The notes below the pieces were generated by a model. It did not search any database. It worked only from the letters and a program-made list of their open reading frames with translations, and was not told the origin of the DNA. Source: an uncultured Hyphomicrobiales bacterium (lineage in GTDB: Bacteria; Pseudomonadota; Alphaproteobacteria; Rhizobiales; Devosiaceae). From it: 64,000 nucleotides of DNA. Within the stretch, counting starts at the first letter, position 1. Each line of letters begins with the position of its first letter. The stretch lies in contig CAIKKY010000029.1 of NCBI GenBank assembly GCA_903828145.1, forward strand, positions 62,001 to 126,000, read 5' to 3'. The position numbers and the translations under genes are program-made. Positions 10,046 through 19,622 of the stretch are shown here, piece after piece.

Positions 10046-10900
10046 ATGATCATGAAGACGACCAAAACCCTGTTCGGCGCGCTGGCCCTTGGCCTCGCGA
10101 TGATGATGTCGCCGGTTTCGGCGGCTGAATCCGGGCACTCGGTGCCCGAGATTACCAAGCAGTCCTGGACCTTCGGCGGCGTGTTCGGCACGTTTGACCG
10201 TATGCAACTGCAGCGCGGCTTCCAGGTGTTCAAGGAAGTGTGCGCCTCATGCCATTCGGCGAATCTGCTGGCGTTCCGTAATCTGGCTGAACCCGGTGGC
10301 CCCGAGTTCACTGAAGGTCAGGTCAAGGCGCTGGCGGCCGAGTATCAGATCGCCGATGCCGGTGTTGAGGGCGGTGCGCGCGCCGGTGTGGCGGCCGACC
10401 GTTGGCCGGCGCCCTTTGCCAATGAGCAGGAAGCTCGTGCGGCCAATGGCGGTGCTATGCCGCCGGATTTTTCGGTGATCGCTAAGGCCCGCACCACGAC
10501 CCAGCCGTTCCCGTGGTGGATTTTGAACTACGTGACCGCCTATTCTGAAGGCGGGCCGGATTACATGCACGCGCTGCTGCTGGGCTATGAAGAGACCCCG
10601 CCGGAAGGCGTGGAGATCCCGGATGGCAAGTATTACAACCACTACTTCCCGGGCCATGCCATCGGCATGCCGCCGCCGCTCTCGGATGGCGCCGTTGATT
10701 ACGGCGATGCCGAAAACGGCAGCACCGTGCCGGAAACTGCGGATCAGTATGCCCGCGACGTGTCGGCCTTCCTGATGTGGGTTGCAGAGCCGCATCTGGT
10801 GGCGCGCAAAGAAGCCGGGTTTGGCGTGATGCTGTTCCTGTTTCTGTTTGCCGGGGTCATGTACCTCGTGAAGCGTCGCCTCTGGGCCAACGCGCACTAA
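10046..10900 (+). CDS. petC: Cytochrome c1
   Basis: CASCHS heme motif, GMPPPLSDG, C-terminal TM anchor. Confidence 0.93.
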   Translation: MIMKTTKTLFGALALGLAMMMSPVSAAESGHSVPEITKQSWTFGGVFGTFDRMQLQRGFQVFKEVCASCHSANLLAFRNLAEPGGPEFTEGQVKALAAEYQIADAGVEGGARAGVAADRWPAPFANEQEARAANGGAMPPDFSVIAKARTTTQPFPWWILNYVTAYSEGGPDYMHALLLGYEETPPEGVEIPDGKYYNHYFPGHAIGMPPPLSDGAVDYGDAENGSTVPETADQYARDVSAFLMWVAEPHLVARKEAGFGVMLFLFLFAGVMYLVKRRLWANAH

Positions 10901-10918
10901 ACACAGAGAGAAATCCTG

Positions 10919-10943
10919 AAAGGGCCCCACCGGGGCCCTTTTG
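10919..10943 (+). terminator. Rho-independent terminator after petC
   Basis: aaagggccccaccggggcccttttg hairpin followed by T-run. Confidence 0.85.
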
Positions 10944-11038
10944 CTTTGGGGGAGAGTGACCCTGTAAAGCGCCTGCCTTGTGCCTGCCGTGATCCGCGCT
11001 ACACTAGAGCTGTCGCACGCGAGAGAAGGACCCTGCCG

Positions 11039-11236
11039 ATGATCAAGACTGCGCTCACGGCCCTCCGCCTCGGCCGCACCATTCTCGCCCATCCGTTGAC
11101 CCAGGTCGGGCTTGCGGCTGCACCCTTACTGTTTACCGAACCTGTGAAGCAGCGGGCCCGTGAAGCAACGCTGAAAGCGGCCTTTCATGCCGGGCAAATG
11201 AGCCGCTCCGTGGTGGACCGCGTAACGCGGCGCTGA
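11039..11236 (+). CDS. Hypothetical 65-aa protein
   Basis: Short ORF MIKTALTALRLGRTILAHPLTQ... preceded by gagagaagga. Confidence 0.5.
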   Translation: MIKTALTALRLGRTILAHPLTQVGLAAAPLLFTEPVKQRAREATLKAAFHAGQMSRSVVDRVTRR

Positions 11237-11322
11237 GTGCTTGACGCGGCTGCGGTTCTCCGCTTCCCTCCCCTCCGGTTTTTGAGGCGCGAGATCGTTG
11301 TTCGCGCTTCCTGGGGGCATGA

Positions 11323-11853
11323 ATGGCAGATCTCAAGGCACTCGTTCGCTCGATTCCGGATTATCCGAAAAAGGGTATTCTGTTCCGCGACATCACCACG
11401 TTGATCGAGAACCCCGAGGGGTTCCGCCAGAGTGTCGAGGAGATTGCGGCGGCGCATCGGCCGCTGGGCATTACCCATGTGGCCGGGATTGAAGCGCGCG
11501 GCTTTATTTTCGGCGCCGGGGTTGCCATCGCGCTGGGCGTTGGGTTCATTCCGGTTCGGAAGAAGGGCAAGCTGCCGGGCGAAACCATCGGCCAGAATTA
11601 CGCGCTCGAATATGGCGTCGACACGATTGAAATCCATGCCGACGTGGTGGGCCCGGGCGATAAGGTGCTGCTGGTCGATGACCTGATCGCCACCGGCGGC
11701 ACGGCGCTTGCTGCCGTATCATTGCTGCGGCGCACCGGTGCCGAGGTCATTCATGCCGGCTTTGTGATCGATCTGTTCGATCTGGGCGGCGCCGAGAAGC
11801 TGCGCGCTGCCGGGGTAAACGTCTTTAAACTCATGGATTTTGAAGGGCATTGA
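11323..11853 (+). CDS. apt: Adenine phosphoribosyltransferase
   Basis: IPDYPKKGILFRDITTL, GIEARGFIFG, VLLVDDLIATGGTA PRPP motif. Confidence 0.95.
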   Translation: MADLKALVRSIPDYPKKGILFRDITTLIENPEGFRQSVEEIAAAHRPLGITHVAGIEARGFIFGAGVAIALGVGFIPVRKKGKLPGETIGQNYALEYGVDTIEIHADVVGPGDKVLLVDDLIATGGTALAAVSLLRRTGAEVIHAGFVIDLFDLGGAEKLRAAGVNVFKLMDFEGH

Positions 11854-11976
11854 ACGATAATGGGTAACCCTGATATAGAGTACGGGTAAACACGACCCGG
11901 ACTCACGTTTCAGGTTTTTTTCTCGTGACCACGGGTCCTCCTCTCGCCACATTATGGCAGAAAGGCAGGGCCACCC

Positions 11977-12705
11977 TTGTCAACGCAGGCGCATGTGCTG
12001 GTTGTCGATGACGACCAGGAGCTTCGAAAGTTGCTGGCCCGCTATCTTGGCGAGCAGGGCTTCAGGGTGTCGCTGGCCTCGAACCGGCGCGAGTTCACGG
12101 ACCGAATCACAACCGACAAGATTGATGTCGTCCTGCTCGATGTGCTGCTGCCGGATGGCTCGGGGCTCGATATCTGCTCCTATCTGCGCCAGCGCACGCC
12201 GCAGGTGGCGGTGATTCTGATGACCGGCCTCAAAGAAGAGGTGGATCGCATCATCGGGCTCGAACTGGGCGCCGATGATTATCTCGGCAAGCCATTCAAC
12301 CCGCGCGAAATGCTGGCGCGCTTGCGGGCCGTGCTGCGGCGGGCCCGCACCGGGGCGCTGCCGCTCCCGTCGACGCCCCGGGCGCATTATCGCTTTGCCC
12401 AACTTATTGCCGACGTTGCCTCGCGCACAGTGACCTCGCCCAGCGGGCGAATGGTCGATCTGACCGGCGCGGAATTTGAATTGTTGCGGGTGTTTCTCGA
12501 CAGGCCGGGCCGGGTGTTGAGCCGCGACCAGTTGCTCGACCACACGCAAGGGCGCGCAGCCGGGCCGTATGATCGTTCAATCGACGTGCTGATGAGCCGG
12601 ATCCGGCGCAAGCTGGGCGAGGTGACCGACGAAGTTCTGTTCAAGACCGTGCGCAATGGCGGCTACCAGCTGGTGGTGCGCGTCGACAGTGAAAACGAGC
12701 CGTGA
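11977..12705 (+). CDS. OmpR/PhoB-family response regulator
   Basis: Receiver domain VLVVDDD...LLDVLLPDG...GKPF plus winged helix C-terminus; TTG start. Confidence 0.88.
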   Translation: MSTQAHVLVVDDDQELRKLLARYLGEQGFRVSLASNRREFTDRITTDKIDVVLLDVLLPDGSGLDICSYLRQRTPQVAVILMTGLKEEVDRIIGLELGADDYLGKPFNPREMLARLRAVLRRARTGALPLPSTPRAHYRFAQLIADVASRTVTSPSGRMVDLTGAEFELLRVFLDRPGRVLSRDQLLDHTQGRAAGPYDRSIDVLMSRIRRKLGEVTDEVLFKTVRNGGYQLVVRVDSENEP

Positions 12706-13967
12706 CCGACGCGATCCGGCCTCGTCTTGCGATCGAACTCATTGCGGCTCTGTTCGCGGTGACTGCGCTCGCGAGTCTCGCGGCCAGCTGGGTTCAGGCC
12801 GAGGCTGATCTCGACAGGTCGCTGACGAGCGTGGCGCAGCAGCTTGTGGAAACGCGCGAGGCTGACACCCATGCCGATACCCGCCCGGGGGGCAGCGCCT
12901 ATCGCGTCACGTCCCTGCCCACGGGGCGTCTGCGCAGCGACCTGACCGACCGGATGCAGGCCATCCTCGCCCTGCGCGGCAGTTCGGCGCGGGCCATGGT
13001 GCTGGATACCGGCCCGGATACGCTCGCAGTTGCGCTCTCGGCCCCCGAGCGCAGCTTCTGGGTGATAAGCATGATGAAGCCCCGACCGCTGCTCTCGTTC
13101 TCCCCCTGGACCATTGTTGCGTGGCTGGGGCTGGTCGGGCTGGGTCTTGGCGGTGTGTCCATGCTCCTTGCACAGCGGGTGACCGCCTCAATTCGCCTGC
13201 TGGAGCGCTTTGTGGGCGCGCCGGATGGGCCCGATGGTCTGCCGCCCGAAGTTCCCCCGAATGGAAATTCTGAAAGTCAGCAGGTTGCAAAGCTGCTGAA
13301 TGCACTGCGTACCCGGTTTGAAACCACAATCGAGGCGCGGCTGCGGGTCGTCGCCATGGCGGCTCATGATATGCGCGGGCCGTTGCAACGCATGAAGATC
13401 CGCAGCGAATTTCTCACCGACGATGAGCGCCGCGTGTGGCTCGCCGATGTGGAACAGGTCGAGGCCATCTGCGATGGGGCGATCCGCTATGTGCGCAACC
13501 GCGAGGTGGCCGAACCGGAGATTCCGTTGCAGCTCGATGAAATCGTGGTGGCCGTGGTCGCAGAATTGCGTGCCATGCTGTTGCCCGTCGAGCTGGGCCG
13601 CACGGGCAAGGCCCGGGTGCTGGGCCAGCCGCTCGCGCTCAGGCGTCTTCTCGGCAACCTGATCGGCAATGCCTCAACCCATGGCGGAGGCGCCCGGGTA
13701 AGCCTGCGGGTTGAAGCTGGTGAGGCGCTGATCGTTATTGATGATTCAGGGCCGGGCATTCCGGAGGAGTTGCTGGAGCGCGTGTTCGAGCCGTTCTTTC
13801 GCCACGAGTCCGATGACCGGCCCGAAATCGTGGGCAGCGGACTCGGCCTCTCCATTGCCCGGGGCGTGGCCGAACAGATGGGCGGCTCGATCCGGCTGGT
13901 GAACCGCCTGGAGGGCGGGCTACGGCAGGAATTGCGGCTGCCGGTGCCCGAGGTCGAAACCGTCTAG
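12702..13967 (+). CDS. Sensor histidine kinase
   Basis: H-box AAHDMRGPLQRMK, N box LIGNASTHG, G boxes DDSGPGIP and GSGLGLSIARG. Confidence 0.85.
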   Translation: MTDAIRPRLAIELIAALFAVTALASLAASWVQAEADLDRSLTSVAQQLVETREADTHADTRPGGSAYRVTSLPTGRLRSDLTDRMQAILALRGSSARAMVLDTGPDTLAVALSAPERSFWVISMMKPRPLLSFSPWTIVAWLGLVGLGLGGVSMLLAQRVTASIRLLERFVGAPDGPDGLPPEVPPNGNSESQQVAKLLNALRTRFETTIEARLRVVAMAAHDMRGPLQRMKIRSEFLTDDERRVWLADVEQVEAICDGAIRYVRNREVAEPEIPLQLDEIVVAVVAELRAMLLPVELGRTGKARVLGQPLALRRLLGNLIGNASTHGGGARVSLRVEAGEALIVIDDSGPGIPEELLERVFEPFFRHESDDRPEIVGSGLGLSIARGVAEQMGGSIRLVNRLEGGLRQELRLPVPEVETV

Positions 13968-14032
13968 ATCGACATTCAGTTCAGCCGTGGTTTGGTGCTA
14001 GATTGCGCCCCGGATCAAGAAGGGGCTCCTCA

Positions 14033-15475
14033 ATGGCTGTGCGTCGGCACCTGATCGTGCTGCTGGTATTGGCGGGCCTGGCGTCGGTGATCGGCGGCGG
14101 CTTGGCGCTGGTCATGGCCCGCAGCGTTGCCGATACCGAGGCGGCGCTGGCCCCCGTGCTCGCCCGGGCCGATGCAGCGGCGACCCTCGAGCGCCTGCTC
14201 AGCCACTATGGCGAGGCGGTCACGAGCGTAATCCTGGTCGGCGACGCCGAGATGGAGGGCGTGCAGGCGGCGCGGGTGGAGGTGACGCGCGCGCTCGCCC
14301 GGCTGAACCAGACCACGCAGGCCCTGATCGTGGGCCTGTCGGGGGCTGATCGGGTGGCCGATGCGCTGCCCGGGCTTGAGGATGCGCAGCGGATCGCAGA
14401 ACTGTATTACGCGATTGATCGGGCCGCCAACGAGGCGATCTCCAACCATCGGCAGATGCAGACAGCGGTTGCCGTGCAGATTTTGAGTCGCGATGTCACC
14501 TTCCGGCTGGAAAACGAGGTGCGGCCGCTGCTTCTACGGGCGCTTGAGGTTGCGAGCGACGATGCTGCCCTGATCCGCAGGGAGGCGGGGGCCAATCGCG
14601 ACCGCCTCGGTCTCTTCGCCGCTCTGGTGCTCGCCGGCAGTCTGGTGGGGGCCGGGGTGGCTGGATTCGGGCTGGTGCGGGCCTCACGTCAGGCCGACCA
14701 GAAGCGGGCGGCGCATGTTGCGGCAGCAGACGCCCTGCGGCTTGCCCTCGAGGCTGAGCGGGCGCTCGATACCGAGCGGCGCCTCGATTTTTTTGCCGAT
14801 GCGAGCCATGAGTTGCGCACGCCGCTGACGATCCTCAGGGGTGAGGCTGATATCGGGCTCCGCGGCGCGGCGGGCGCGGTGCGACTGCGCCAGAGCCTTG
14901 AGCGGGTGCGGACCCAGGCCGAGGCGATGAGCGATCTGCTTGAGGATCTGCTGAGCCTGGCACGGGAGGACGCGGACTATCGCGACAGCGCGCCGACCGA
15001 TGTCGAGCTTGATGCCCTGGTCGACGCGGCGCGCGATGAGGGCAGCCTCCTTGCGGATGCGCGTGAGGTGCGGGTTATCCGAGCGGGGGGAACGGATGGG
15101 GCCATACTGTTGGGCCGGGCGCGGCGGCTGAAGCGCGCGCTCTTGATCGGGCTTGATAATGCCATCAAGCATACGCCGCCGGGTGGCGACGTTCGGATTG
15201 AGACGGCGCTGGAGCCGGATCACGCGATCATCCGCATCATCGATGCGGGCCCGGGCATTGCCGAGGACGAGAAGCCCCGGCTGTTCGAGCGGTTTTTCCG
15301 GGGGCGTGGCGAAGCGGACCTCGAAAACCATGGCCTTGGGATCGGGCTGTCGATTGCCCGCGAAATCGTGCTGAGTCATGGCGGCACGATCAGCCTCGAC
15401 AATGGACCGGGGCAGGGCGCTATCCTGACCATTGCGCTCCCCACCGTGCCCTCACAGCCGGGGGTCACCGCGTGA
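14033..15475 (+). CDS. Sensor histidine kinase
   Basis: H-box FFADASHELRTPLTILRGEAD; IIDAGPGI, LGIGLSIAREIV. Confidence 0.88.
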   Translation: MAVRRHLIVLLVLAGLASVIGGGLALVMARSVADTEAALAPVLARADAAATLERLLSHYGEAVTSVILVGDAEMEGVQAARVEVTRALARLNQTTQALIVGLSGADRVADALPGLEDAQRIAELYYAIDRAANEAISNHRQMQTAVAVQILSRDVTFRLENEVRPLLLRALEVASDDAALIRREAGANRDRLGLFAALVLAGSLVGAGVAGFGLVRASRQADQKRAAHVAAADALRLALEAERALDTERRLDFFADASHELRTPLTILRGEADIGLRGAAGAVRLRQSLERVRTQAEAMSDLLEDLLSLAREDADYRDSAPTDVELDALVDAARDEGSLLADAREVRVIRAGGTDGAILLGRARRLKRALLIGLDNAIKHTPPGGDVRIETALEPDHAIIRIIDAGPGIAEDEKPRLFERFFRGRGEADLENHGLGIGLSIAREIVLSHGGTISLDNGPGQGAILTIALPTVPSQPGVTA

Positions 15476-16161
15476 GAATTCTGGTGATTGAAGATGATCG
15501 GCGCATTGCCAGCTTTCTGGAGCGCGGCCTTGCGGCCGAAGGCCACAAGATCACGGTTGAGCTGGATGGCCGTGATGGCATGGAACGGGCGCGGACGGAC
15601 CCGTTCGATCTCGTGATTCTCGACCGGATGCTGCCCTATATCGATGGGCTGGAAGTGGCCCGCCTGCTGCGCAGCGAGCGGCGCGGCGTGATGATTCTGA
15701 TGCTCACCGCCAAGGATTCGCTCAAAGACAAGATTGAGGGGCTGAAGGGCGGGGCCGATGACTATCTGACCAAGCCCTTTGCCTTCGAGGAATTGCTGGC
15801 GCGCATCGAGGCACTGGAGCGGCGGCGCGGCGAAACGGGCGGTGAGGGCGTGCTGCGGATGGGCGGGCTCGTGCTCGACCCCGAGGCGCATCGGGTGACG
15901 CGCGACGGTACGCCGATCCCTCTGACGGCCAAGGAGTTCGAACTGCTGCGGTTTTTGATGGGGCAGGCCGATAAGGTGGTCAGCCGCCAGAAGCTGCTCT
16001 CGGGCGTGTGGAACTACGGCTATGACCCCGGCACCAAGATCGTCGATGTCTATGTGCGCTACCTGCGGGCCAAAATCGATGTGCCGGGCGCGCCTTCGTT
16101 GATCCAGACCGTGCGCGGGGTGGGCTATATGATGACAACGCGGCCACTGCCTGACGCCTGA
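15472..16161 (+). CDS. OmpR/PhoB-family response regulator
   Basis: ILVIEDDRRIASFLERGL, LDRMLPYIDG, TKPFAFEELLARI, C-terminal wHTH. Confidence 0.9.
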   Translation: MRILVIEDDRRIASFLERGLAAEGHKITVELDGRDGMERARTDPFDLVILDRMLPYIDGLEVARLLRSERRGVMILMLTAKDSLKDKIEGLKGGADDYLTKPFAFEELLARIEALERRRGETGGEGVLRMGGLVLDPEAHRVTRDGTPIPLTAKEFELLRFLMGQADKVVSRQKLLSGVWNYGYDPGTKIVDVYVRYLRAKIDVPGAPSLIQTVRGVGYMMTTRPLPDA

Positions 16162-16258
16162 GTTAGTCCCGGCCTCTCTCCAAATTCTAACCTGCCGCTC
16201 AACGAGGCCTAACCGGGCATCGCGTACGGTAGGTCATCGGAATTATGAGGAGGTTTCG

Positions 16259-16465
16259 ATGGACGGATGGCCGCCGATCACTACGCCCCGGTTTGACGGG
16301 GAAAGCGAAATTGAGTTCAAGCGCCGTGCCGCGCGCATCCACGAGATCATTGTGGGGTTCCGCAGCGGCCGGATTGCCGAGGTTGAAGCCGATGAGCTTG
16401 AAAGCGAGCTGATGCTGCTCAAGAGCCCGGATGTCTACGTGAGGCCCGGGGCGGCACTGAATTAA
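16259..16465 (+). CDS. Hypothetical 68-aa protein
   Basis: ORF with upstream gaggag. Confidence 0.5.
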   Translation: MDGWPPITTPRFDGESEIEFKRRAARIHEIIVGFRSGRIAEVEADELESELMLLKSPDVYVRPGAALN

Positions 16466-16489
16466 GCCACGGCTGCTTTTTGGTGAATT

Positions 16490-16522
16490 AAACGCCCCGC
16501 GCTCGTTCCGGCCGGGGCGTTT
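16490..16522. terminator. Bidirectional intrinsic terminator
   Basis: aaacgccccg...cggggcgttt inverted repeat between convergent genes. Confidence 0.75.
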
Positions 16523-16528
16523 CGCGTT

Positions 16529-16897
16529 TTAACGCGGCGTGCAGCTCAGCACGTTCTTGTCGGCTGTATAGAGTTGCAGCACGTCCTGACCATTGGCATC
16601 GAAGCCCAGGATGGCGGTGGTGATGCCGGCGCCCGAAACGAGCGGACCATCGAGGAAGGTGACGCCGTTCGAGGCCATTTCGGCCGAGCCCGAGCCCGAG
16701 GCGGCGCTGGCAAAATTGGCCGAGGCATAGCCATAGCTGCCCGAGTAAATGGTGAGGAGCCCGGCCTTGGTGCCGTCGATCAGCGCCCGGCAGCCCCAAT
16801 TGCCTTCAACTCCCGTGCCCGACAGACCCTGAGCCGCGGCCGGACCAGCCAGAAGCAGCGCGATAAAGGCATAAGCGGAAAAGCGCATCGGGGTCAT
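16529..16897 (-). CDS. Hypothetical secreted protein
   Basis: Signal peptide-like N-terminus MRFSAYAFIALLLAGPAAAQG. Confidence 0.55.
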   Translation of the reverse strand: MTPMRFSAYAFIALLLAGPAAAQGLSGTGVEGNWGCRALIDGTKAGLLTIYSGSYGYASANFASAASGSGSAEMASNGVTFLDGPLVSGAGITTAILGFDANGQDVLQLYTADKNVLSCTPR

Positions 16898-17412
16898 CTC
16901 CTAAAGGCGAGCCATTTTCCCAATAAGGGCAACCGGGTCAATGTCATCGTCATACGCTGTTTGAGCGTGGGGGTAAAATCGCGCCGCTTTATGAAGGCTG
17001 CCACCTCCACATCATAAACCGTCTCGCCGCTCTCGGTGCAGCCAATGATGTGGTTGATGAGGAGGCCCCAGCCGGGCAGGGATTTCGACTCGCGCTTGTG
17101 GGTGACGACCAGCGTGTACGCAACCGTATCGCCAGCCCGCACGGGGTGGGGCAGGCTCAGCCGGTTGAAACCCGGCGACGGACCGGAGACGCCCGGGGTC
17201 TCGCCCGCTGCTGTAAGCCGTGCGCTTTCGGCGGCGAGCGTATCGACCATCAGCCGATGGCCAATGGCGGCAACATGCCAGCCGGACGCCACCGCGCCCG
17301 CGCTGAAGGGATCGTAGGCCGCGCGGAACTCGGCGATTTCATCGTGCGTGAAATGATGCCGACCCAGCGGGTAGGGGACATCCGTTTCCACATCCTCGAA
17401 CCAGCGGGTCAT
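16894..17412 (-). CDS. MaoC-like (R)-hydratase domain protein
   Basis: AIGHRLMVD, HPVRAGDTVAYTLVVTHKRESKSLPGWGLL hot-dog fold pattern. Confidence 0.7.
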   Translation of the reverse strand: MTRWFEDVETDVPYPLGRHHFTHDEIAEFRAAYDPFSAGAVASGWHVAAIGHRLMVDTLAAESARLTAAGETPGVSGPSPGFNRLSLPHPVRAGDTVAYTLVVTHKRESKSLPGWGLLINHIIGCTESGETVYDVEVAAFIKRRDFTPTLKQRMTMTLTRLPLLGKWLAFRR

Positions 17413-17837
17413 CTGTGCTCGCTTCTAAAAAAGCGCACGGTCGCTGACAGCACCGGGCCGGAACGCGGCGTCGACAGCGTGACGACGAGGCTGATGGTTT
17501 GAGTGTCTTCGGGACCACGGCGTGCTTCGCCCGACACGCGATCATCGGGGAAGACCGGGCGCAGCCATTTCAGATTTTCGACCCCGGCGACCCCGGTGAG
17601 GGGCAGCGTGCCCAGCGGGCTCTCCTTGATGAGCCGGAGCGCGAGGCCCACCGTATGCCAGCCCGAGGCCGCAAGATCGCCCAGAAGCGATTGGCGCGCC
17701 GCCTGCCGATCGAGATGAAAGGGCAGGGGATCAAAGGCCCGGGCCCAGTGCACGATCATCTGTTCGGTGACCAGCACCGGCCCGAGCGGCGTGCTCTGGC
17801 CACTGACTGCGTCCGAACGGGATGACGGACCGGGCAT
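17409..17837 (-). CDS. MaoC-like (R)-hydratase domain protein
   Basis: ALDPLPFHLD-type motif (AFDPLPFHLDRQAARQSLLGDLAASGWHT), paralogue of neighbour. Confidence 0.7.
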   Translation of the reverse strand: MPGPSSRSDAVSGQSTPLGPVLVTEQMIVHWARAFDPLPFHLDRQAARQSLLGDLAASGWHTVGLALRLIKESPLGTLPLTGVAGVENLKWLRPVFPDDRVSGEARRGPEDTQTISLVVTLSTPRSGPVLSATVRFFRSEHR

Positions 17838-17839
17838 GA

Positions 17840-18937
17840 TCAGGTGTTGAACCGGAAGAGCATCACGTCGCCGTCCTTGACGACATACTCCTTGCCTTCA
17901 TCGCGCGCTTTGCCGGCTTCCTTGGCTGCCACTTCGCCGCCGAGCGCCACGTAATCCTCATAGCCGATGGTTTGGGCGCGGATGAAGCCGCGCTCAAAAT
18001 CCGAGTGGATGACACCGGCCGCCTGCGGGGCGCGGTCGCCCTTATGGATGGTCCAGGCGCGCGCTTCCTTGGGACCGACGGTGAAATAGGTCTGGAGGCC
18101 AAGCAGTTGATAGGCTTCGCGGATGAGGCGGTTGAGGCCGGGCTCATCCAACCCGAGCGATTGCAGATATTCGCCCTGTTCGGCATCAGGCAATTGCGCC
18201 AGCTGGCTTTCGATTTCAGCCGAAATCACGATGACGGCGGCATCATGCTGAAGGGCATAGTCTTCGACCTGTTTGGTGAAGCTGTTGCCGGTGGCGGCGC
18301 TGCCTTCATCGACATTGCACACATAAAGCGCGGGCTTTGAGGTGAGAAGCTGCAGTTCGCGGAAGGCTTTTTCTTCCTCGGTGGCGCGGGCGACGAGCCG
18401 GGCCGACTTGCCCTCGCGCAACAGGACCAACGCGCGATCAATCAGATCGAGCGTGACCTTGGCGTCCTTGTCACCTTGCTTGGCTTTCTTTTCGACGCCG
18501 GTGCGCCGCTTTTCGAGGCTTTCGAGATCGGCGAGCATCAGCTCGGTCTCGACGACTTCGGCGTCGGCGATGGGATCGACCTTGTTGGCAACGTGGATGA
18601 TGTTGCCGTCTTCAAAGCAGCGCAGCACATAGGCAATGGCGTCGCACTCGCGGATATTGGCGAGAAACTGGTTGCCGAGCCCCTCGCCCTTGCTCGCGCC
18701 TTTAACGAGGCCGGCGATATCGACAAAGCTCATCCGCGCCGGGACGATCTGCTGCGACTTGCCGATCACGGCGATTTTTTCGAGCCGCTGATCGGGGACC
18801 GCGACCTCGCCGACGTTGGGCTCGATGGTGCAGAACGGAAAATTGGCCGCCTGCGCCGCCGCCGTGCGCGTCAACGCGTTGAACAGGGTCGACTTGCCGA
18901 CATTCGGCAACCCGACGATACCCATTTTGAAGCCCAT
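17840..18937 (-). CDS. ychF: Redox-regulated/ribosome-binding ATPase YchF
   Basis: [38 protein letters not shown] domain. Confidence 0.95.
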   Translation of the reverse strand: MGFKMGIVGLPNVGKSTLFNALTRTAAAQAANFPFCTIEPNVGEVAVPDQRLEKIAVIGKSQQIVPARMSFVDIAGLVKGASKGEGLGNQFLANIRECDAIAYVLRCFEDGNIIHVANKVDPIADAEVVETELMLADLESLEKRRTGVEKKAKQGDKDAKVTLDLIDRALVLLREGKSARLVARATEEEKAFRELQLLTSKPALYVCNVDEGSAATGNSFTKQVEDYALQHDAAVIVISAEIESQLAQLPDAEQGEYLQSLGLDEPGLNRLIREAYQLLGLQTYFTVGPKEARAWTIHKGDRAPQAAGVIHSDFERGFIRAQTIGYEDYVALGGEVAAKEAGKARDEGKEYVVKDGDVMLFRFNT

Positions 18938-19062
18938 GGCTTGCTCCCGCAATTCGTTGCGCATCCCATCGGGCCAGAGGGCCAAGATGTCAACGGGGGA
19001 GCCGAGTAACCACCCGGCCACCGTGTGCTTTACGGACACCGTGGCGATGCTATTGACAAGGA

Positions 19063-19518
19063 GTGGGTATAAACGCGCATCCCGGCCAAGGTGTGATCCT
19101 CCTCTGCGACTATTCCGGGTTCAAGGCTCCCGAGATGGTCAAGAAGCGGCCAGTTGTGGTGTTGTGCCGGAAAGACGCCCGCCGGTACGGCGTTTGCACC
19201 ATCGTGCCGCTCAGTACCAGTGCCCCGCGCACTATGCTGCCCTATCAGCCCAAAATCCGGATGCCGGTACGGCTGCCTCCGCCGTTTGAGAGCGAAGACT
19301 GCTGGGTCAAAGCGGATATGATCAATACCGTGAGCTATGAGCGGCTGAACCACTTCCGGGAGATGGACGCCACGGGGCGTTGGGTTTTGATGTCGCCGGT
19401 CATCGGGTCCGAGATCTATTCGCTCATACAAGCATCAGTGACAGAGTTGCTTTCGTTGACAGCGCCGGATGCGGATCATAAATTCCAGGGGTCGGTCGGC
19501 GTGCAAACGTCGGCATAA
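19063..19518 (+). CDS. PemK/MazF-like endoribonuclease-fold protein (orphan)
   Basis: GQGVILLCDYSGFKAPEMVKKRPVVVLCRKD...CTIVPLST...CWVKADMINTVSYERL pattern of PemK/MazF family; GTG start; no antitoxin ORF recognised. Confidence 0.7.
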   Translation: MGINAHPGQGVILLCDYSGFKAPEMVKKRPVVVLCRKDARRYGVCTIVPLSTSAPRTMLPYQPKIRMPVRLPPPFESEDCWVKADMINTVSYERLNHFREMDATGRWVLMSPVIGSEIYSLIQASVTELLSLTAPDADHKFQGSVGVQTSA

Positions 19519-19612
19519 AGACCCCGCAAGGGGCCAGCTTACGCCCGGCAATGGCACGCCTGTAAGCTGCTTCTGGCCCCGCTTCGGCGGGGCCTCGCCA
19601 TTTCTGGGGCCC
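19519..19612 (+). ncRNA. Candidate structured RNA element / complex terminator
   Basis: CCCCGCAAGGGG hairpin; GGGGCCAGCTTAC...GTAAGctgcttCTGGCCCC stem; GGCCCCGC-TTCG-GCGGGGCC hairpin with shared, competing arms. Confidence 0.45.
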
Positions 19613-19622
19613 CGATTGCGGC

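Noticed and set aside
8747-10207. 486-aa minus-strand ORF opposite petB
   Set aside because: Shadow of cytochrome b; extreme His/Arg/Glu content and no family resemblance.
19053-19071. TTGACA...TATAAA promoter in front of the MazF-like gene
   Set aside because: The two hexamers are only 9 bp apart and overlap the proposed start codon, so they do not form a standard sigma70 promoter.
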